Shown piece after piece: positions 13,468-24,216 of a stretch of 64,000 nucleotides of DNA; positions within the stretch are counted from its first letter, which is position 1; each line of letters opens with the position of its first letter. This DNA is from Lytechinus pictus (lineage: Eukaryota; Echinodermata; Echinoidea; Temnopleuroida; Toxopneustidae), in NCBI RefSeq assembly GCF_037042905.1, contig NC_087251.1:44765373-44829372 (forward strand). Direction: 5' to 3'. Made by a program: the position numbers and the translations under genes. The notes under the pieces were generated by a model. The model was not told the origin of the DNA, made no database searches, and saw nothing but the letters and a program-made list of their open reading frames with translations.

Positions 13468-13527
13468 TTTATTGTATCCCTGAAGAAGACGTGGGATTTA
13501 CGTCGAAAATTTGGACTTGGAAATAAA
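13468..13527 (+). ncRNA. Hammerhead-ribozyme-like motif, probable Penelope-like element tail
   Basis: The core CTGAAGA (13480-13486) fits CUGANGA. Stem II pairs GACGT (13488-13492) with ACGTC (13500-13504), and GAAA follows at 13505-13508. TCC (13477-13479) can pair with GGA (13513-13515) as the base of stem I, and TTTATT (13468-13473) with AATAAA (13522-13527) as an outer helix. Stem III would be only the self-complementary AATT, as in hammerheads proposed to work as dimers. One extra A sits between CTGAAGA and stem II. Such motifs are known in Penelope-like retroelements; activity is not shown. Confidence 0.45.
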
Positions 13528-13625
13528 CTCTGTTGGAACTAGTACAATGCATTACCTCTTTGCCTCTTTTATCTCATCTATGTCCAACACGCGAAATGTA
13601 ATATCGTTATATACAGTATATATAA

Positions 13626-13661
<36 letters not shown>

Positions 13662-13691
13662 TAGTAATAGGTCGGAGCGAGTTGCTTAGAT

Positions 13692-13738
13692 TTTAGTTGT
13701 ACAGACTGTTTCCCCCTGAGGGTTCATCAGCAACTAAA
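13692..13738 (-). ncRNA. Predicted hammerhead ribozyme (left arm, minus strand)
   Basis: Read on the minus strand this is identical to the plus-strand motif at 14081-14127: TTTAGTTG, CTGATGA, a CCC/GGG stem II, GAAA, a 3-bp stem III, the GTA cleavage triplet and CAACTAAA closing stem I. Confidence 0.65.
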
Positions 13739-14080
13739 TCAAATTTAATGTTGAACTAAAGTACAACCTGTGTCTGTGGGAGAAGTACCACATAATCACG
13801 GCCAAGAAAGCAGCAATGATAAACTCAAGAACAGATCTCATTTCAACTTGTAAACACAAGAAGAAATTTTTACTTTCAGGTTATGGTTAACCATAGAACA
13901 CCCCCCCCCCCCTTATGTGTCAAACCCACTCCACCCCAACATTACCCCAGTTTAAAGAATAGCTATTATCTGTTCACTGTAGTTATTTATCCCCCTTACA
14001 TTGTGTCTTTTGTTTGTTTGCTTGACTGCACTAGAGTTATTGTTCTCTTTAACTGTACTTTAGTTAAACATTAAATTTTA

Positions 14081-14127
14081 TTTAGTTGCTGATGAACCCT
14101 CAGGGGGAAACAGTCTGTACAACTAAA
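14081..14127 (+). ncRNA. Predicted hammerhead ribozyme (right arm, plus strand)
   Basis: All three stems and the conserved core are present. Stem I: TTTAGTTG (14081-14088) pairs perfectly with CAACTAAA (14120-14127). CTGATGA lies at 14089-14095. Stem II is CCC/GGG around a short loop, with a non-canonical A/G facing the core. GAAA lies at 14107-14110. Stem III is ACA/TGT (14110-14112 with 14116-14118) around GTC. The predicted cleavage is after A14119 in the triplet GTA. The short stem II/III and the A/G position may weaken it. No activity data are available. Confidence 0.65.
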
Positions 14128-14344
14128 ATCTAAGCAACTCGCTCCACCCTATTACTATACTACATGAAGATCCTATATGTACATGTAGTTGAGCACTTTT
14201 CAGTAACTGTAGTTTCGTATAGTCATTATATATATATATGTAAACATAGATGAAAACATAATTATCTAACACACTGAATTTTCTTTTGTAAAACAGACTT
14301 GAAGTTCTAGAGACGGCTTATTTTATAGTCAAAATCTCCACAAC

Positions 14345-15811
14345 ATGCCTGTCAACGGAAAAACCTGTTGCAGGGCCCTGCAGCGGGTCGTACCTCGGCT
14401 TATCCTCATCACCGCCTACATCTTCTACCTCCTCTTCGGCGGCCTGGTCTTCTCCATGATCGAAGGTCCAAGGTACGACCAACTCGTAGCCGAGGAGGAG
14501 TACGACTTCGAGATGGCCAAAGACCTGCTCATCCAGGCTTACGGGAACGACACGAGCAGTATCGACGGAGATGCTGTCTTCGAGAGACTTAAGAGATTGG
14601 TCTATGCCGCGGAACACGGCGATGGTGTGATGATAGGTCAGCATAACAAGACAGTCGTGATCGGAGAGGAGTGGAGCTTTGGGAACTCCATGCTGTTTTG
14701 CATGACCAGTATCTCGACAATTGGTAAGGAAATCGATCCGATCACTATTGGATAATTATTTTAACAATGACATGTCCTCTAGTGCATGGTGATCCTTGGT
14801 CGAGTCCCATCTTTAGTCCCGATGAAATCAATTATGATTACATTCTTCATGCTATTTGTCTAAGATACATTGGTAATAGGCCCTATACCGAGACGGGCGG
14901 GCTAATTGCTTACAGTATTATCTTAATGATTAAAATCAGAGTCATTAAAACCACATCTTGATTAATCGATATCCATGCATTCACAACTGTGATACCAGAA
15001 ATTCGGTTAAAAGGTGGTGAATTATTGTATTTGTATTTTGTGATCTATTGCAGGATATGGTCATCTTGTCCCTCATACATTCATTGGAGGCTTCATCTGC
15101 GTCATGTACACAAGCGTCGGGATACCTCTGACAATGCTTCTGCTCGCCGACCTCGGTCGCCTGTATGCAGTAATCATCATGAAAATGTACTACAAGTGTC
15201 TGGCAATGTGTTGCAGATGCGGGAAGGACAAAGGACAGAAGAGCAGTCAGCGCGATTCCCAAGACCCAGGAGCTGGTGGCAGCGGTGGGATGGATCCCGA
15301 TGGAGAAAAGGAGAACAACCGGGAGCTAGATCTTACAGAGATCGAAGTTACCCCTGAGGAAGAGGGCGCCCTGCATAGTCCGAATGGAGCTGAGAACCAC
15401 CACGTAGACGAACCCCAGATCCAGGTGATCGGTCACAACCATCAACAGGACATCGATGCTGACGACGCATTGCTGGACGACGTCCCGATTTTCCTGCCGC
15501 CAATCGTGTTCTGGAGCTACATCATCCTCAGCGCTCCTATGTTTGCCCTCATCGAAGGTTGGTCTTTCCCTACGTCCATTTATTTCCTCTACATCTCCAT
15601 CACCACCATCGGTTTCGGGGATGTTGTACCGGAATGCTCCATAGGGCTTGTCTTTGCTTGGATGGGTCTGGTCACCACGGCGACATGCGTCGTTCTTGCG
15701 TACCGCAAGATCATCAAAGTGGCCACATGGGTGCTAGAATTCCTGGATTCACTAGTCAGAAGAGAACGTATTCGGCAGAGGGATGCACGCTATTCTAGCA
15801 TGTCGATTTAG
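14345..15811 (+). CDS. Two-pore-domain potassium channel, TRESK/KCNK18-like
   Basis: Two coding exons, 14345-14723 and 15054-15811 (donor GTAAGG, acceptor TTGCAG, a glycine codon split at the junction), give 378 aa. The product is a K2P leak potassium channel acting as a dimer in the plasma membrane. TM1 is at about residues 17-38. The extracellular cap has N-glycosylation sites near N68 and N101. The first selectivity filter TIGYG is at 125-129, M2 at 136-165, M3 at 274-294, the second filter TIGFG at 311-315, and M4 at 322-345. The unusually long, acidic cytoplasmic M2-M3 loop (about 175-270) and the total length resemble TRESK. The loop holds PQIQVI (247-252), which fits the PxIxIT calcineurin-docking pattern (human TRESK has PQIVID). 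A run TTTTGTAAAACAG at about 14285 looks like an acceptor for a 5' UTR exon. The K2P assignment is firm; the subfamily is an inference. Confidence 0.93.
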
Positions 15812-15829
15812 ATACCTTGATAGCGAGTT

Positions 15830-16090
15830 TTTGCTGACGACGCACAACGAATTCATAACAAATAACAGCCAAGAAGCCCGTGTCGAAAATTGGCGAATCA
15901 AAACAGCAGTTTCGTCCTAATTGCAAATTATGTCGCTGTCCAGAGTCCGGGACGAAACTGCTGTTCCGGTTCACCAGTTTTCCAGAAGACATCCCGACTG
16001 CTCTTTGTCATTATTTTGACGGGTGTTTTCCTTACATTTACAGTGTTCTTGAATGCGTCGTGCGTCCCGGTGCGAAAACACCCTATTGAA
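15830..16090. repeat. Imperfect inverted repeat in the channel gene's 3' flank
   Basis: A perfect 16-bp inverted repeat (AACAGCAGTTTCGTCC at 15902-15917, its complement at 15950-15965) lies inside a longer imperfect one. It starts 20-90 bp after the stop codon, so it may be transcribed in the 3' UTR as a hairpin. MITE-like, with no clear TSD. Confidence 0.5.
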
Positions 16091-16211
16091 ACAGTCACAC
16101 GAAAACGAAACCGACTCCAAAACGACCGATAGTATGCCATTGGTAATAACGTCATAGAATTGATCGGTCTGGAATCGGTATCGCTCGTGTGACTGTGGCA
16201 TACGTGGAGGT

Positions 16212-16380
16212 GCCGTGGCCGAGTGGTCTAAGGCGCCTGGCTATACATGAAAATGTCCGGGGTTCGATCCCCGGCCGCGGCAGCTATGCCCGTGAGCAAG
16301 CTAGCATTTAATCTACAATGCTCTTTTATCCTGCTTTCAAATACATGAAAATGCTATATGCATTTTCGGTAACTAGGTGT
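16212..16380 (+). mobile_element. tRNA-derived SINE
   Basis: The head (16212-16282) has a good 7-bp acceptor stem GCCGTGG/CCGCGGC, an intact A box (TGGCCGAGTGG) and B box (GGTTCGATCCC). The anticodon arm and Ser/Leu-type variable arm are degraded and the T loop is one base short. It therefore is not a functional tRNA. A non-tRNA body with GCCCGTGAGCAAGC-like text follows, typical of a Ser/Leu-tRNA-derived SINE. The 3' end is approximate. Confidence 0.65.
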
Positions 16381-18830
16381 GAACTTGTTTAAAAAAAAAC
16401 AAGAGGCAGATGTAATGATAAGGATCCCATTTCATAAAGACTTTTTATCACAATTTCTAATAATGAATTTACTTTCAGCCAATCAGATTGAAGGATTTCA
16501 ATGCATGGTTCTTATAACTGTTATTGCAAAATTGTTATAATCTAAAAAGTTCTATGAAACGGACCCAACGTTAATTGACAAAAGTTATATTTGTCATGTA
16601 GGCCTGTACAATTAAAAAAAAATAGTCGTAATTGCGTATGGGACATCGATAAGTTTTTAAGACACTGTATTTTACTTAATTGTATTTTTTAGCATTTTTA
16701 TCAAAAAAAGTTATTGTATATTTTTTACATGATCATATACTTGGAAAGAAAATATGATCAGAAAAGGAAGTGAATAACTATTTATAGTGCATTTAACGTA
16801 ACTGTACATACGTGTATTTTGCTCTTCTGTATATAATATAAAATGAACTTCATTTTATACTTTAATGTATATATTCACTATCACTATGTCTTTAACCTTG
16901 GAAGATATGCGGCGGCATTGGAAAAGGAAACGTATAATTTTTGTTGATGCTTTAAGCCTTCATGAATACCTAATCAGCAATACGCCTATGTACAAAATAT
17001 TAATTGTTACTCCAATATATATATATTTTTGTGTAAGTCCAATTATATTCTAACTGCAATTATGTAATGCAATAACTTTAACCGGTCTTGTTATTATATG
17101 TATTCAATCATAATTATGTATCACTACCGATTTACCGTTTTTATAAACCAATGTATTTTGTCAATGAATGTAAAACGATATTTTTAAACTTAGTGCTTAG
17201 TATTATAGAAACAGAGCTATTAGCTTCATAACAGATAGTCTTAGAATTATCTTAACGTACAATTTTTGCATGGTTATTAGTTTCAGAGAAGAAGTTGCTT
17301 ACTTCTATTTCCACGTAGATCAGATGTAAAGGATTGGACTGAAGGGTGCCAACATAGGATTTCAAAATATTTTTAGAATTCGTTTGTGTTTTCGCTTCCT
17401 TCCATAAAACTGCAGTTAAGAAATGCTGCTCTTGGGTAAATGTTGGATATTAAAAGAAACCGAGACGAAGTAGATAGACTCTTAACACAATTAGGCAATT
17501 GATAACTTCTGTTTCTAATTAACTTTTCAAATTGGTTTTACCAAAGTCGAAAGATATATATCACTTATTCGTAAAAAAAAAAGACAAACTCACCGCTCAA
17601 AGAAAAAATACACGAAGTTGAAATGAATGAATCTGTGGGAAGATTCAGACGATAAGAAATAATTTCTCCTCAGTTTTTAGCATAACTATTTTTATTCAAC
17701 ATGATGTGCTTTTGTAAATTGAATATCATTCACTATCCTCAAGATATCGGAACCTCATCAAAATAATTTCATAAAGAGGCGATGACTTATGATCATAACT
17801 TGAACGGATAATTTTAAGTAGACCATAGCACCATCTGAGTTTGAATATTTGGGCTTCTATATGACAGGGTTTTCATATCAAAGCTGATTTTATGAAGTTT
17901 TTACTATGTATTAGTTTTGATAGTGTTATAATGATGTTGACTTTTTAAGCAAAATTTCGTCTCGTACTGATCATGCTTGGGGAGATAACCCCGGGAGAAA
18001 ACACGACATGGATTTTACAATTGTGTATAATCATTTACGAACCTAAATGTTTGTAAATAATTTGCACCAAAGCTATACAGGAGCTTTTATAATTGCGTTG
18101 GCATGAGATAATAAACTTTTCCTATTGGCATGGTTGAGGCCATGTTTTCTGTGTAACCCAAACACTGTGTAGAATGTGCTTTTCTTATTGAGAATATAAA
18201 TAATGAAGTAGTTTACATTACAAGATTTTATTTTACCAGGTAATTAGACTCTCGTCATGTGACCGATGTTTAACTCGGGTCACGACCTCTATCGATCCCA
18301 CTTTGTTTCCTAATTCCTCGATCACACATATAGGGGCAGCGCCTCAACGGGTCAGGGGGTATATAATCACCCCCTTATAAGACTTATAAATAGTGGGAAA
18401 TTGGGAAAGGAGAAAGAAGAGTAAAAGAAGAGGTATTATGTGTGCCGTGTAACCTCCCCTCTATGAATACGGAACCAATATAGGTCTAGCTTGTTTGCCT
18501 TCTCTCAAATCATCACAGTGCCCCCGGCCCCCTGCTCATTTATGTTATATTTCCCATTGTATTTCGGATTCGGCTTTAGAATTAATTTCTCATATTTATC
18601 AGTCTCTATCTACATGATCAACGCTATATCATTTTATTTTATCAGCTTTCTTTGACGATGATCAAAAGGGTTTGGGTCGGCGTATACCTGGACTTAAGAC
18701 AAATTCTGAGGAGTTATCTTTTTCAATTCTATATGATTTCTATATTATCCAAAAGATGTTCTTCTTTTGGGAACATCAAATGCAGCTGAAACAGCCAAGC
18801 GCCGCGAAAGCGTTAGGAGTAGAAGAAAGT
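16381..18830. other. AT-rich non-coding DNA (3' UTR and intergenic)
   Basis: No coding exon, RNA gene or clear element was found. Part may be the potassium channel 3' UTR, but no single polyadenylation site stands out. Confidence 0.35.
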
Positions 18831-18839
18831 TGCCTTTAA

Positions 18840-19983
18840 AGGGATGGTCCAGGCTGGAGATATATATCATGCAGAGTAAAATTCACAAAGCAAAGTGCTG
18901 AAAATTGTTATCAAAATCGGATAACAAATAACGAAGTTATTGAATTTTAAAGATTTGCATTATTCCGATGAAACAGTATAGGCATTTATTAATATTCATT
19001 AGGTGGGCTGATGATGTCATATCCCAACTTGTTCTTTTGTATTTTATCATATGAAATTAGGTTTATTTAAATATTTTCTACCAAGAACTAAAATAATTGG
19101 ATTGAAAACTGAATAAGTGCATTAGTTATTTATTGCCGCAACATATTTCATCATAATGGAGACAAATCTACACATGTATGAAAAAATTTAACATTTGTTA
19201 TTTCATGTAATAACATAAGAAAAGGGAAAGTGGGGATGTGACATCGTCAGCCCACCTAATGAATATTCATTTATTTATTTATTTACAATATTTCAACAGG
19301 ATACCCAATCAACATAAAAATTGCTCTCCCTTGGGGTCCTGCATATTAAAAAAACAATCACAATATATCTTGTTATACACAGTAGAATTAACATGAGAAA
19401 ATGTACATACATTATGATAGAACATAATAGTTGAAGTCAAATATAAACGAAACTATAAATAACTATTAACTACGCACATCATTAGAACGAAGGGTCTGTA
19501 CATATAACATAATAATCGAAATTGACATCGGAGATATCTACTATTGGAAAAAAGCTGCAACTGGGTTTAAAGGTTATCTTTTAAATATTTCTTAAAAATT
19601 GAGAGGGAATTTATGTTTTGAGATTCAGGTTGAAGACTATTCCATAATGAGACGGCTTGATAATGAAATGAGTGTTTGAATGATTCAATATGACATTTGG
19701 GGAAGTGTAACTTATTTTGTGAGGAACTTCTTGTACAGTGTGAGTGAATTTCTTTTCTAAAAGTAAATAGTTTGAACAGACATGTGGGAGCAATACTTTT
19801 CATACATTTGAACATTTAAATAAATTCATGACGATGTGCATACAACTGTTTTCACAAAATATTGATAAACTTTAAAATTTGATAACTTCGTTATTTTGAT
19901 TTTGATAAAATTTTTAGCATTTTGCTCTGTGAATTTGAATTGAATTTATTTAGATAAAAATATTTTCTTCCCGGACCATCCCT
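18840..19983. mobile_element. TTAA-flanked MITE (AGGGATGGTCC family), interrupted by a LINE
   Basis: The left end TTAA|AGGGATGGTCC (TTAA 18836-18839) is mirrored by GGACCATCCCT|TTAT on the right (ending 19983). The interior arms are inverted copies containing 'TGAATATTCAT' and 'GGTGGGCTGA'. TTAA target duplication with such ends suits a piggyBac- or Kolobok-type MITE. An intact relative is at 25869-26449. A LINE 3' fragment (19271-19823) splits it. Confidence 0.8.
19271..19823 (-). mobile_element. 5'-truncated CR1/L2-like LINE inserted in a MITE
   Basis: It is flanked by the direct repeat ATTCAT (19265-19270, 19824-19829). The minus strand at 19567-19815 encodes an ORF2 C-terminus reading MFKCMKSIAPTCLFKLF ... 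HYQAVSLWNSLQPE ... IFKKYLKDNL, the usual CR1/L2/jockey ending. The left edge is a TTATTTATTT-rich tail, that is, the LINE 3' end. Only about 550 bp remain. Confidence 0.8.
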
Positions 19984-20029
19984 TTATGGTGTTGAGATAC
20001 GTGAAATGTAGGCCTATATCAAGAACAAT

Positions 20030-20543
20030 GTTATTCAATAAGAAAGTTATGAAATTTTAAAGTTTCGCTTATATTTCACAAAACAGTGCATATGCACAAC
20101 TCAGTGACATTCAAATGAGACAGTCGATGATGTCCATCACTCACTATTTCTTTTGTTTTTTATTGTTTGAATTATACAATATTTATTTTTTTACAAATTT
20201 GACAATAGGGACCAACTTGACTGAACTATAGTGTAATCAATGCTAATTCCACATGTTCAGGGAGGAATTAATAATTGTTTCACTTGACCATGAGGAGAAA
20301 ATTAGAATATTTCATATTCCATATAATAAAATACAAAAGAAATAGTGAGTGGATGACGTCATCAGTCTCCTCATTTGCATACTGACCAGGATGTGCAGAA
20401 TTGTTTTGTGAAATTATGCGAACTTTGAAATGTCATAACTTTCTTATTTTACATCCGATTTTGATGAAATTTTCAGTGTTATATGCTTGTTGGATTTTTC
20501 TCTTTTTATTCAAATTAACTTTTTGTTGCGGTGGACTTGTCCT
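20030..20543. mobile_element. TTAA MITE (AAGTCCACC family), left end lost
   Basis: The right end reads GGTGGACTTGTCCT|TTAA (TTAA 20544-20547). The body matches the complete copy at 52206-52808, including inverted arms around 'CACTCACTATTTCTTTTG'. The left terminus is truncated near 20030. Confidence 0.7.
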
Positions 20544-20547
20544 TTAA

Positions 20548-23500
20548 AACAAATAGTTTAGAGCTAGAAGTGTCGATACATGTTTCGGATGGCGATAGGG
20601 GGTAAAGATAATGTTCAAATTTTTTAATTTATGAATTATAATACAGAATTTTGCACGTGTAGCACATCGAAAAATTTACAATTTCATATCTTTAATAGCA
20701 TTTTTATGTCAAGTTCCAAAATATTCTTTCTGAATTCGATACCTTTACATGTAGCTGAAGAAACAATTTTACTTGTGTTCAATATTATTACTAAGAGATA
20801 CCTTCCACACACACACACACACTCACACATGCAAGCACACTCCCTTCCCCCCCCCCCCCCACCCACATGCAAATTGACTGTGGTATGGGAATAGATCTGA
20901 TCTTTTTTTTGAGTGATATATAAAATGAAATCTTTAGAAATAGTTGCCCTTTGAACCACTCGCTAGAACGCCCTTTCACATTTTCAATTTTTAAAGCAAG
21001 TCTCGAACTCATGACCAGCAATAAACACATACAAATTCTTATACCATTCTTTTTTTATATTTCTCTTTAATCTATGCATAGAGCACTATACAATTTTGCA
21101 TACATGTACGCGTACATCACTATGTCCTACATGAATACACAGATATAAACATGAATGAATTCAGGAAAATATTTCATTGCACGAATGTTAGTGTATATCT
21201 TAAATACATCAAAATCATTTTAAAAATGCAGTTTTCTACTTAAAATTTACAAACAATATATACAGCACAAGGGGTTAAATAAGCACATACTAATACAAAC
21301 AATTTGGATCAATAAGAATAGCATAGGAGTGGGGTATCAACTCAAATTAATTTACAAGCTACTTGACTGAAAAGAAACACAAATCAAACATATTCACTTA
21401 CTTATACAGTTGCCAAAGACCAATGAAAACATTTTTAAAATGCACATTATAACAAATAATATTTCATAAGAGAACAAAAATATCATGTACATAGCATAAT
21501 TTTCAAGGATATATATATGCAATGTCTGTACAAAATCTGAATAATTTCAATAATTTTTTGTTTTTTTAACTTCTAATTGGGGTGCCATCTTGTCATTGTG
21601 GTATCAACTAACAGAGGATTACAAAGTAAAATACATAAGATAAGAAAAGACACAAACCAAGAGGAAAAATCATTAGTCTGAATCGATTACAGCAGCATTT
21701 TCCCTGAGAATTATTAATATTAAATACTTAATCATAATCACTATGGTAAATATATCTGGACCCAGGTTTCACTAAACCTTTTCACCAATCAAATGACACT
21801 GTACTTAACCTGTACTGTGCCATTGACATCAAGTTCTGTGAAACAGGTCCATGTTAATTCATCCACAGGTAATCAGCAAATACAATCAATAAAATGTTTT
21901 TACAATAAGTAACATTATCTCAAGGTGTCTGAAAAAACATATTTAGAAAGTAATGCTCTCCCTAAAATATGGTATAATGAATTTCGGTAGATATTAAGAG
22001 GAAAAGACAGAAATACTACACTTCCTGAAATATGGTATGATGATATTGGCTGAATACTATAGCTATAGAAAATGACGGAAATAGTAAACTTCCTGAAATA
22101 TGGTATGATCGCTATGACGATCTTGGGTCAAAGAATGTAATGTACATCTAGGAAAACACAGGAAGTAGCAAGGCGGCTCACATGGTATATGTAGCTGCAA
22201 GGTGGTGCAGAAAAGGAAAGTTGAAAAAATAAGATGAAGATATTGATTGATACATGTCACTACGATGGTAATTCACTTCTTTCGCACCCAAGCCTGACCT
22301 AAGGGTATATTTTGTGCAGAAATTTTGTTGTAAGCGGTTATGGTCATACAACAAATCATGCACAGCCAAAAACATGAATTAGAACTTCATTTCAATTGAC
22401 CCGTCTAATATAAGTGTTATGATGATGATGAGTTATATTGTGCATTTATCCACTAGACAAATTGCTTGAGGTGATCTATTAATAAATACCAACTTAGCCT
22501 GGCTCTCAAATATGGAACTAACAGCATTTCATGGAACCCCATCTACACCTGGGTGGAGAGTGGCGGAAGTAGAGCCACATCTTGTCAAACGACAATATTC
22601 AGTCACTGGGACTTATCAAACCATGCCTCTACAGTAATCCTAGTCACACCAACGAAATCAATTGAAGAGAGCTGTTACACTTGTTTAAGCATACCAACAG
22701 TTGGTTTGAAGTCGGTTCGTTGGTATGACTGTCGCATAAGAAATGATGTACTTACTACATGATGATCAGTGTATGGAAAGCCAAAGGGGAGGGGGATAAT
22801 ATGAAACAACTACTTCACAAAGTACTGTTATCATAGGACTATAGTCATCATGCTACTGTACATATCCTAGTCTGTTTCACAAACAAGGAACATGCGTGCA
22901 TCATGATTCTTTGGTAATAACACAAACATATCACAATTGAAAAGAAACAAGCATAAAATTGAAACCGAAAATAACATTTATCCTTAACATATATGTTGTA
23001 CACAATATAACCCATCCCAACCCATATAAATATGATAATTTTTCGAATTCCTTCCCCTTTTGACGCATCACCAATCAGTATGTCAAAGTGCTTTTTAAAG
23101 TTACATTAAATACTAATGCATCCTCTCCTTGAATCATATGTTTTCATAACCTAACAACCAGGTTACAAAAAATGATAGATTTTTTTAACGTAATTAAGAG
23201 AGAAAGACATTTACCTGACTGCCTGTCAAAATAATGGAAATTTCTTACAAAAATTAGCTTAAAAAAAAACAAAATATAAAATATTTGGCACAAATCAAAT
23301 ATGTATTTCAAAGCAATACCCATACACAAAAATTAAAGGTATCCCAATTTGACAACTGTAATCAAAGCATATTATTTTATATTGCTGGAACCCCCTCCCC
23401 CCACCTCTCTCAATACATGCAAGTGAAGACAATGAAAAAACATTACTTCCACCATACCTTATTTAATAGCTATCCTTTGTACTTTGCAAACTCTCAAGAT

Positions 23501-24216
23501 ACTGAGAAGACTTACATATGAAATTTGAACATGATTGTCATGACATAAAAAGTTAAATGTCCTAACCATACTAATCAAAATATGGACTGGTACAGGTTAA
23601 TTCTCTATCATAAATAAGCATTTCAGTATAAATATCTACCCTAGTCCATCATTATTAATTATCAATATTAAGCTTTGTACAAAGAAAATGTTTTCACGAT
23701 CATTTTAGTTAACTCTTGCATGATGTTATACTGAATTAATTAAATTGAACACAACATATACAATCTGTACACTTTGTACAATATAACTACAAAGTTCACT
23801 GTATACAAACAACTAACATTCAGCCATAAACAATCTACCTTTTAGAAAACTATATCAAAATGTCTCAAAAGTAATTTCACTTTTAGAGCCCCAGTCCTGC
23901 CCCCCCCCCATATCCCATCCTCAATCCACTGGATTATATTTACTGTTTTAACGACAGTACAATGATAAATAAAGTTATTCTTGCATTTGGGTTGTGACAC
24001 AAAGCATAACTTATGAAAACATTTATATTCTTAAAGATAGATTTGTTCAAGTTTGGGCACCTCATATTTTTTGTTCACAACTACAAAGGAGAACCCATTG
24101 ATGATTCACTTATTTCCCAGAAAAGGAAGAAAAATATCAAATATTTTCTCAATGTCCAGGAGCATTTATAAATTTTACAATCAAGGTTTTCTTTTACTAA
24201 TGAGGTAATTAATATT
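20548..24216. other. Non-coding DNA, probably including the CCDC170-like 3' UTR (minus strand)
   Basis: No exon is supported. It contains a CA/poly-C tract at about 20803-20860 and three imperfect ~65-bp repeats of 'CTTCCTGAAATATGGTATGAT' type near 21960-22110. The stretch directly left of 24217 is the 3' side of the minus-strand coiled-coil gene, so much of it may be its long 3' UTR. That is inference. Confidence 0.35.

Larger units (their letters stand above)
13658..14162. mobile_element. Inverted-repeat element carrying a hammerhead motif in each arm
   Basis: The left arm (from AGTATAGTAATAG at 13658) and the right arm (ending CTATTACTATACT near 14162) are near-perfect reverse complements for roughly 80-90 bp. 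They enclose about 320 bp with no credible ORF. Each arm contains the same 47-nt hammerhead fold, so the two ribozymes face opposite directions. It lies about 180 bp upstream of the potassium channel start codon. Whether it is a Penelope-like/retrozyme relative or a DNA foldback element is unresolved. Confidence 0.7.

Noticed and set aside
14318-14644. Minus-strand frame opposite the channel's first exon
   Set aside because: It is the shadow of a GC-rich coding exon whose plus-strand product is a clear K2P channel.
16212-16282. Functional tRNA gene
   Set aside because: Anticodon and variable arms do not pair and a SINE body follows; best read as a SINE head.
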